From the NCBI GenBank assembly GCA_002364245.1, contig DEXR01000019.1:1-47286 (forward strand): a stretch of DNA of 47,286 bases, written 5' to 3'. This document shows, piece by piece, positions 43,301-47,286 of the stretch. The DNA is from Flavobacteriaceae bacterium UBA3179. Lineage in GTDB: Bacteria; Bacteroidota; Bacteroidia; Flavobacteriales; Flavobacteriaceae. The notes under the pieces are model-generated. The model worked only from the letters and a program-made list of their open reading frames with translations, ran no database searches and was not told the DNA's origin. Both the position numbers and the translations under genes were made by a program. The first letter of the stretch is position 1. Each line of letters begins with the position of its first letter.

Positions 43301-43754
43301 GTTGTTTACATTACCAGATTATAGTGGAGATACTACGGCAACAGATAACTGTACTAATACACCTACCTTAACTCAAGACCCAGCACCAGGAACTGAAATA
43401 GGAGAAGGAGTGACAGTGGTTACCATGACGGCTTCAGATGGTGAAAATGAAACTACTTGTACTTTTAATGTTACTGTTGAAATTATACTAGGGGTAGGTG
43501 ATGCAGAATTTTACAATAACGTTGTATTGTATCCTAACCCAACTAATGGACAGATAACTCTCTCTAACCATAGTAATAAGGCGCTAACAGCTGCTGTTAT
43601 TACAGATGTAAATGGAAGAGTAATACAGACTATTGACCTTGAAAAGTCAAGCGTTGAAACAGTTATTTCAATGGATCAACTTGCATCAGGTATGTACTTT
43701 GTGAAAATTAAAGCAACAGATGCTAGTATTGTAAAACGAATTGTTAAGCAATAA
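40311..43754 (+). CDS. secreted M36 (fungalysin) metallopeptidase with T9SS sorting domain
   Basis: An 1147-residue secreted zinc protease. Residues 1-22 are a signal peptide ending in AQ. A FTP/PepSY-type propeptide (about 25-215, GVYHVYFNQTLNGIQIKGT and LVLAWDISIEE) keeps it inactive. The catalytic domain (about 255-630) has HEFSH at H428-H432 as zinc site and GEGWSDF, with E456 as likely third ligand. Then follow two Ig-like segments (about 640-785, CIGDEVTVTATPSDPN), a lamin-tail-like domain (785-965, LVISEITLETPDRFEIQNVG), a HYR domain (about 975-1065, APEITCPDDITEMINEG) and the T9SS tail (from about 1070, VLYPNPTNGQITLSN). The likely role is extracellular protein digestion. Confidence 0.92.
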   Translation: MKNFTLSLIMVFCCGFLTQVDAQDFTQNLQAEFQQKLENNKLTVQDMQWDVTSQHRSNTSGVYHVYFNQTLNGIQIKGTESSLHILSNGKTLSGSVNFFKKASEKAIGGKTPSISARTAIQKAAGKLGYSLEGSLTELQKKNNPSQETIFSKGGISLSEIPAKLVYKITKDNKLVLAWDISIEEKTRQNWWSLRVDATTGEIIDQNNWMVSCTADHDHNHDKEVLDYNKNLYDIPNYEELKGEAEAGCTECYEVFEIPLESPYYGNRSIVSNVADGTASPFGWHDTDGTTGAEFTTTRGNNVDAYEAGNNSGYRPDGGASLEFTGYDFDQVWSFSNQYEDAAITHLFYINNILHDVMYQYGFDEDSGNFQENNYGNSGSGSDSVNANAQISEWCNATFGTPPDGSNPSMNMYICNDKDGCFDTLVVAHEFSHGTSNRLTGGGNNTECLNNAEQMGEGWSDFYGTMLSMTATDTGADPRAVGTYLFGQGQNGGGIRTYPYSTDMSVNPDTYNAIQGSSSSHRIGSVWAEMIWEMAWALIDEHGFDDDFYNFTGDVNQDAGNIMALALVTEGMKLQPCSPGFVDGRDAIIAADQAIYGGANECLIWEAFAKRGLGYSASQGSSSSVNDGTEAFDLPPSQASFEAPEDVCASSEVLTDLGGGSPAGGIYSGPGVTDDGNGLTYSFDPAIAGVGVHTISYEVPEGQCTTASTDTDTIEVLAIPDGPTTQGVSDFCIGDEVTVTATPSDPNNVIGWYDAEFGGNLLAQGQSYTFTPSGSTTVYAQENPDGPLSKLVISEITLETPDRFEIQNVGTTQDYSGYTVAVSEDPYTDINAMNSITQTLGQMSGNSVVQFNDDGGADYWGNNLFWDNDGTGWIIIIDADGNVVDSVFWNFTTAEISGLNVNINGFNITAADLDWSGDGASLVTECSGSFRRDGDTDAAADWNGGCGTSDYGVPNDDINVSAFEGCLAERTATEVIADDIAPEITCPDDITEMINEGELFTLPDYSGDTTATDNCTNTPTLTQDPAPGTEIGEGVTVVTMTASDGENETTCTFNVTVEIILGVGDAEFYNNVVLYPNPTNGQITLSNHSNKALTAAVITDVNGRVIQTIDLEKSSVETVISMDQLASGMYFVKIKATDASIVKRIVKQ

Positions 43755-43797
43755 GTAAATAACTTGTTTTAATACAAGTAAAATAGTAATAAAATAT

Positions 43798-43833
43798 AGC
43801 CCCGTATGGAATTTCCATACGGGGCTTATTTTG
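43798..43833 (+). terminator. rho-independent terminator of the M36 protease gene
   Basis: AGCCCCGTATGGA and TCCATACGGGGCT give a perfect 13-base-pair stem with a three-base loop, then TATTTT. Confidence 0.9.
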
Positions 43834-43923
43834 GCATTATATTTGAATTACGTTAGTATGTACGTGTATATGAAACATACAGTAAACGTTAAAGTCCCTA
43901 AAAAGAAACATATATACAGCATA

Positions 43924-43959
43924 AAAAAAGACCCTTTTTTTAAATAAAGGGTCTTTTTA
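43924..43959. terminator. terminator downstream of the superoxide dismutase gene
   Basis: AAAAAGACCCTTT and AAAGGGTCTTTTT form a hairpin with T runs on both strands; on the minus strand it lies 26 bases after the SOD stop. Confidence 0.85.
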
Positions 43960-43984
43960 ATATGTATTAGCTTATTTGGATTTA

Positions 43985-44593
43985 TTATTCAATAATACCA
44001 CCACAACTTACACGTGCACCAGCAGCACCAGATGGTTGAGAAGTAAAATCATCTGCTCCTTCGTGAACAATAATAGCTTTTCCTAAAATGTTTTTATTAG
44101 AATTATCACAGCCTATACACCATTCATCGGTTTGCATAGAAATAGACCCATCTCCATTTTCATCGGCTTCAAAGTTTCCTATGTCACCTTTATGATATCC
44201 TTCTGAATCGCCCCATTTTCCGTGGTTTTCAAAAGTAGGGTTCCAATGTCCTCCTGCCGATTTCCCATCAGGGGCAGAACAATCTGCATTTTCGTGAATA
44301 TGAATTGCATGGGTTCCAGGGTTAAGCCCTACTAACTTTGCTTCCATCATTACTACGCCATCTTTTTCTCTAAAAGAAACTTTTCCCGTTGCGTTGCTTT
44401 CACTTTTAGATTCTAAATTAAAAGAGACTGTTTTTTCCTTCATCTTCTCTTCTTTTTCTTTCATCATCTCGTCTTTTTCCATATCAGACTGCTCCATCGT
44501 GTCCATCTCTTCACTATCTTTCTTTTTACCGTCGTTACAGCTTGTAAAAGCCATTACAGCAAGAGCTGAAAATAATATACTTACTTTTTTCAT
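43985..44593 (-). CDS. Cu/Zn superoxide dismutase, lipoprotein
   Basis: A 202-residue exported superoxide dismutase that turns superoxide into oxygen and hydrogen peroxide. The lipobox is AFTSC (C19); a very charged linker rich in M, E, D and K spans residues 23-54. The catalytic domain has copper ligands H98 and H100 (HAIHIHENADC), bridging H116 (GGHWNP), zinc-site residues H124, H134 and D137 (YHKGDIGN), and H177 (VHEGADD). C105 and C197 can form the family disulfide. An additional CxxC (C159, C162) is unusual. It is a single-gene unit and should act in the periplasm or on a membrane surface. Confidence 0.93.
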   Translation of the reverse strand: MKKVSILFSALAVMAFTSCNDGKKKDSEEMDTMEQSDMEKDEMMKEKEEKMKEKTVSFNLESKSESNATGKVSFREKDGVVMMEAKLVGLNPGTHAIHIHENADCSAPDGKSAGGHWNPTFENHGKWGDSEGYHKGDIGNFEADENGDGSISMQTDEWCIGCDNSNKNILGKAIIVHEGADDFTSQPSGAAGARVSCGGIIE

Positions 44594-44704
44594 GGGTTAT
44601 AAAATTTTATGTTTTGGTTTCAGTTAGATTAAAGGTAAGGGGAATGGCAACCATAGCCAACATTTTAAAAAAATCTTAGCATTTCATTCATTTTTAAAAT
44701 AAGC

Positions 44705-45199
44705 TTAATAATGCTTTTTCACCAACTCCCGTTGGTCAATAATACCCATTTTAATGTTTTCAGAAATCATTAAGGCTTTATCAATACGGGTTTGTGATGT
44801 TTTAAAACGTTTAACATAATAAATGAGCGAGCGTTTTTTACCGTCAGAAAAATTTTCGAAGATTTCTAAAGCTTCTGGATCGCTTTCAAAAACGGCTTCC
44901 ATTTCTTTGGGCATTAATACACCGTATTTAGTGGTGTCTTCAAACAGTTCCATTTGAAAATAATCGGAAGGGAAAATGCCTAATTCTTTTTGATATCTTT
45001 TTCCAAAAGTCAACACATAACGCCCCAATCGTTTCCGTAAGGCAGCGTGAAATTCAATTTCATTTTCTTCAAAAAATGCTTTTACCTTAACACGAGTGTT
45101 GTTTCCATTTAGAAAGGGCATAACTATTTCTTCAGGAAGATAAACAGCGTGTGTACCTTCTACTGTAACTTCAAATCGTTTTGAACTTTTTAAATTCAT
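44705..45199 (-). CDS. YdeI/OmdA family protein with DUF1905 domain
   Basis: A 164-residue cytoplasmic protein with two parts. The N-terminal part (about 1-95, RFEVTVEGTHAVYLPEEIV and YQKELGIFPSDYFQMEL) resembles DUF1905. The C-terminal part (about 115-164, PEALEIFENFSDGKKRSLIYYV and FKTSQTRIDKALMISENI) is the OmdA or YdeI/OmpD-associated motif. Relatives have been linked to bacteriocin or antimicrobial protection, but the mechanism is unclear. The gene starts one base after the upstream hydrolase-OsmC stop codon, so it is part of the same operon. Confidence 0.87.
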   Translation of the reverse strand: MNLKSSKRFEVTVEGTHAVYLPEEIVMPFLNGNNTRVKVKAFFEENEIEFHAALRKRLGRYVLTFGKRYQKELGIFPSDYFQMELFEDTTKYGVLMPKEMEAVFESDPEALEIFENFSDGKKRSLIYYVKRFKTSQTRIDKALMISENIKMGIIDQRELVKKHY

Positions 45200-45200
45200 A

Positions 45201-46415
45201 TTACTTAATCAAAGAAGTAATTATTTGTGTTTCGCTATGCAGCGTTTTATGCACAGGGCATTTATCGGCTATTTGTAATAAACGTTTTATTTGTTTTTCA
45301 TCCAACTCGCCTTCAAACTTAATCTCACGAGTAAACGTATCGATTTTGGCAGTATCGTCTTCACAGTTTTCGCAGTCAGTAGCATGTTGTTTATCGTAAC
45401 TGGTATGCACTTCTACATTTTGAACGTCCCATTTTTTACGTTTGGCGTACATTTGTATGGTCATCGCTGTACAAGCTGAAAGCCCAGCCGAGACTAATTC
45501 ATAAGGTGAAGGTCCAAAGTTATTACCGCCAAAACTTTCTGGCTCATCTGCAAAGGTATAATGATCTCCTATTTTCATTCGGGTGGTAAACCCCTCGTCA
45601 ATATCTAAACTAGCTACTACATCGTGCTTTGAGGTGATTTTTTCTTCTGAAGGTATTTCAACATATCGAGAAACCCATCCGGCGATTACACTTCCTACAT
45701 ATTCAGAATCTTTTTTTTCGGTTAATAAATGATCGGCACCATCTAGCGAAATAAAGCTTTTAGGATGATGGGCAGCTATGTAAAGCTCTTCAGCATTCTT
45801 GATGCCTACTAGTTCATCTTGTGGTGAATGTAACACTAACAGTGCTTTACGCATACTTTTAGCAGTTTCTGGTAATGATTTATTTTCAAGATCGTCTAAA
45901 AATTGCTTTTTAATGGTAAAGTTGCGTCCGCTTAATTGTACTTCTGCTACTCCTTCTTTTTCAATAGTTTGTAAGTCACTTTTTAATAAATGCTTAACGT
46001 GAATAGGATTACTAGGGGCTGCAACGGTAGCAACAGCTTTTACAGAATTGAGTTCTGCTGCTGCAAAAATGATGGCTGCTCCGCCTAAAGAATGCCCTAC
46101 AAGTAGGGAAGGGGCTAGATAGTGTTCTGAAAGATAATCGGCTGCCGCAACTAGATCTTGTACGTTCCCTGAAAAATTGGTATCTTCAAAATCGCCTTCG
46201 CTTTCCCCTAAACCCGTAAAATCGAAACGAAGTACGCCAAAGCCTTTGGCGGTAAGTGATCGACTAATATTCCGAACGGCAGATAAATTTTTAGTACACG
46301 TAAAGCAATGTGCAAAAAGTGCAAAATTATGCGGGTGCTGATTTGCGGGAAGTTCTAAGCGGCCTACTAATTCTTGGCCTTCTTTATTTTTAAAGGATAC
46401 CTTTTCTACATTCAT
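45201..46415 (-). CDS. alpha/beta hydrolase fused to OsmC domain
   Basis: A 404-residue fusion. Residues 1-255 form an alpha/beta hydrolase with nucleophile elbow GHSLGG (S109), the acid/His region PQDELVGIKNAEELY and GADHLLTEKKDS. Residues about 265-404 form an OsmC/Ohr-like domain with the two redox cysteines C315 (LSACTAMT) and C386 (DKCPVHKTL), as in peroxide-reducing relatives. A second CxxC (C348, C351, DCENCED) is extra. The fusion is known in Bacteroidota; oxidised lipid or acyl peroxide removal is inferred. Its ATG overlaps the DUF2490 stop by four bases (ATGA). Confidence 0.9.
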   Translation of the reverse strand: MNVEKVSFKNKEGQELVGRLELPANQHPHNFALFAHCFTCTKNLSAVRNISRSLTAKGFGVLRFDFTGLGESEGDFEDTNFSGNVQDLVAAADYLSEHYLAPSLLVGHSLGGAAIIFAAAELNSVKAVATVAAPSNPIHVKHLLKSDLQTIEKEGVAEVQLSGRNFTIKKQFLDDLENKSLPETAKSMRKALLVLHSPQDELVGIKNAEELYIAAHHPKSFISLDGADHLLTEKKDSEYVGSVIAGWVSRYVEIPSEEKITSKHDVVASLDIDEGFTTRMKIGDHYTFADEPESFGGNNFGPSPYELVSAGLSACTAMTIQMYAKRKKWDVQNVEVHTSYDKQHATDCENCEDDTAKIDTFTREIKFEGELDEKQIKRLLQIADKCPVHKTLHSETQIITSLIK

Positions 46416-47101
46416 GGTGTACTAGTTTGTTTAGTAAAGTCGGGTGTAAACGTGATTCCTATCAAAATTCTATCAAAATCTGGTCCGTCCAAGTGTATTC
46501 TCTGGTAACCAACTCTTGATTTAATAAGGTCACTAAACTTGTATCCTAAGCCAAACCCTAACCAATTCTGGGCAAAGGTAGGCTCGTCGCCTACGTTTAA
46601 CCAAACTTCGTTATATACATCTGCACTCCATCTATCGAGAAAAGGATAGCTTAATTTAACCATATATCTAAACCAATGACGTGTATCTGTATTCTGGTCT
46701 CGAACAATAAATCTATTTTCAAATCTAGCGCGATGATCAACGTTAACATTACCTACGTTATGGTCTAGATAAACATCTTCAACAATTCTATGCTCATCAA
46801 AGGAAGGTGGGGTTTCTGATAAATATGAAAAATCATTTCTGAAATAGGCATATCCAACTCCTACAGAAAGTCCTTCCATAATACGGTATTTTGCACCTGT
46901 TCTTATTTTAAACTGTTGCAATTCACTTGCAAGCTCATAAAACCTAAATTGGGTTTGTGCTTGAATACTTAGTTTTTCTGAAACTTTACTGTTGGTGGCC
47001 AAAATATACCAACTCCCTAACTCGTCTTCCGCCGTATTTTGGGCTATTGCAGAAGTAATTGATAAAAAAATAATTGAAATTGAAATAAATCTCTTAAGCA
47101 T
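46412..47101 (-). CDS. DUF2490 family outer membrane protein
   Basis: A 229-residue exported protein. A signal peptide of about 20 residues ends in AQN. The mature sequence shows alternating strands typical of a small outer membrane barrel, for example ELGSWYILATNSKVSEKLSIQAQ, LSVGVGYAYFRNDF, RHWFRYMVKLSYPFLDRW and the final FDRILIGITFTPDF. These features match DUF2490. The family function is unknown. The stop codon overlaps the following gene, so the two are coupled. The name comes from motif memory; a barrel is inferred from strand pattern. Confidence 0.87.
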   Translation of the reverse strand: MLKRFISISIIFLSITSAIAQNTAEDELGSWYILATNSKVSEKLSIQAQTQFRFYELASELQQFKIRTGAKYRIMEGLSVGVGYAYFRNDFSYLSETPPSFDEHRIVEDVYLDHNVGNVNVDHRARFENRFIVRDQNTDTRHWFRYMVKLSYPFLDRWSADVYNEVWLNVGDEPTFAQNWLGFGLGYKFSDLIKSRVGYQRIHLDGPDFDRILIGITFTPDFTKQTSTP

Positions 47102-47133
47102 GCTAATCTTTTTTTTTAATTTTTTTTAAAATA

Positions 47134-47175
47134 ATACTGGTGGCAAAACTCATTTTAGAATTGCACCACCAGTAT
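47134..47175 (-). terminator. putative terminator after the gene at the window edge
   Basis: ATACTGGTGGCAA and its near-complement around 47161-47175 form a long stem with a two-base bulge and a 14-base loop. The T-rich tail on the minus strand is TATTATTTT, so termination may be incomplete. Confidence 0.45.
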
Positions 47176-47208
47176 ACTATTTATTAATTAGAAATTGAAG
47201 CGTTTTAA

Positions 47209-47286
47209 CTACATTCCTGTATCCATACCTTGTTGGCCTTCGCCTTTTAGGTATTTATCCAAAAAGTCTTTAATTTTTCCATAAGC
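47209..47286 (-). CDS. partial gene of unknown family (C-terminal end only)
   Basis: Twenty-five codons plus a TAG stop remain on the minus strand, reading KIKDFLDKYLKGEGQQGMD and ending TGM. The gene runs off the window. There is not enough sequence to name a family. It is in the same orientation as the DUF2490 gene 107 bases downstream, with the putative hairpin between them. Confidence 0.7.
   Translation of the reverse strand, partial: AYGKIKDFLDKYLKGEGQQGMDTGM

Overview
The window comes from an AT-rich member of the Bacteroidota, most likely a marine-type Flavobacteriaceae species. Three lines of evidence support this. Promoters fit the Bacteroidota TTG / TAnnTTTG pattern rather than the E. 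coli -35/-10 pattern, and Shine-Dalgarno sites are scarce. Three very large secreted proteins end in type IX secretion (T9SS) sorting domains. The family content (BamD/RpoZ/CoaBC/DUF4835/RecN block, YbbR-CoaE, DUF1015, DUF2490, LETM1-related protein, RskA-type anti-sigma factor) is typical of flavobacteria. No phage, transposase, CRISPR array, rRNA or tRNA was seen. Species-level identity cannot be read from the sequence alone. Layout: (1) 1-6551 is a plus-strand housekeeping block: the end of dapA, then bamD, rpoZ, coaBC, a DUF4835 gene, recN and fabI, closed by a strong terminator. (2) 6720-13903 holds two tandem paralogous giant T9SS cargo genes that share leader, C-terminal module and terminator but differ in their middle domains. 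(3) 13981-18902 carries a GT2 glycosyltransferase, a YbbR protein and coaE, then an RprX/RprY-like histidine kinase and response regulator. (4) 18936-30039 is a long minus-strand block: trmH-type methyltransferase, M48 protease, MscS channel, Gfo/Idh oxidoreductase, 3-hydroxyacyl-CoA dehydrogenase, DUF1015, YggS, exonuclease/GIY-YIG fusion, ion channel and miaA. (5) 30167-33528 has two lipoproteins (one a glutaminyl cyclotransferase), the 4.5S/SRP RNA and a LETM1/TerB-like protein. (6) 33652-40101 contains a DUF4331 protein split into two adjacent genes, a TPR lipoprotein, a PEP-mutase-like gene abutting a full-length ada gene, and on the opposite strand an ECF sigma factor with its RskA-like anti-sigma factor. 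(7) 40311-47286 has a secreted M36 metalloprotease with a T9SS tail, a lipoprotein Cu/Zn superoxide dismutase, a compact operon of DUF2490, alpha/beta-hydrolase-OsmC fusion and YdeI/OmdA genes, and the 3' end of one unrecognised gene. The most distinctive parts are the split DUF4331 locus with its flanking sigma/anti-sigma pair, the tandem T9SS cargo pair, and a set of genes whose promoter -7 box lies exactly four bases before the start codon. The SRP RNA promoter has the same geometry, which suggests leaderless mRNAs. All family names below come from recognising motifs by eye; no database search was run.
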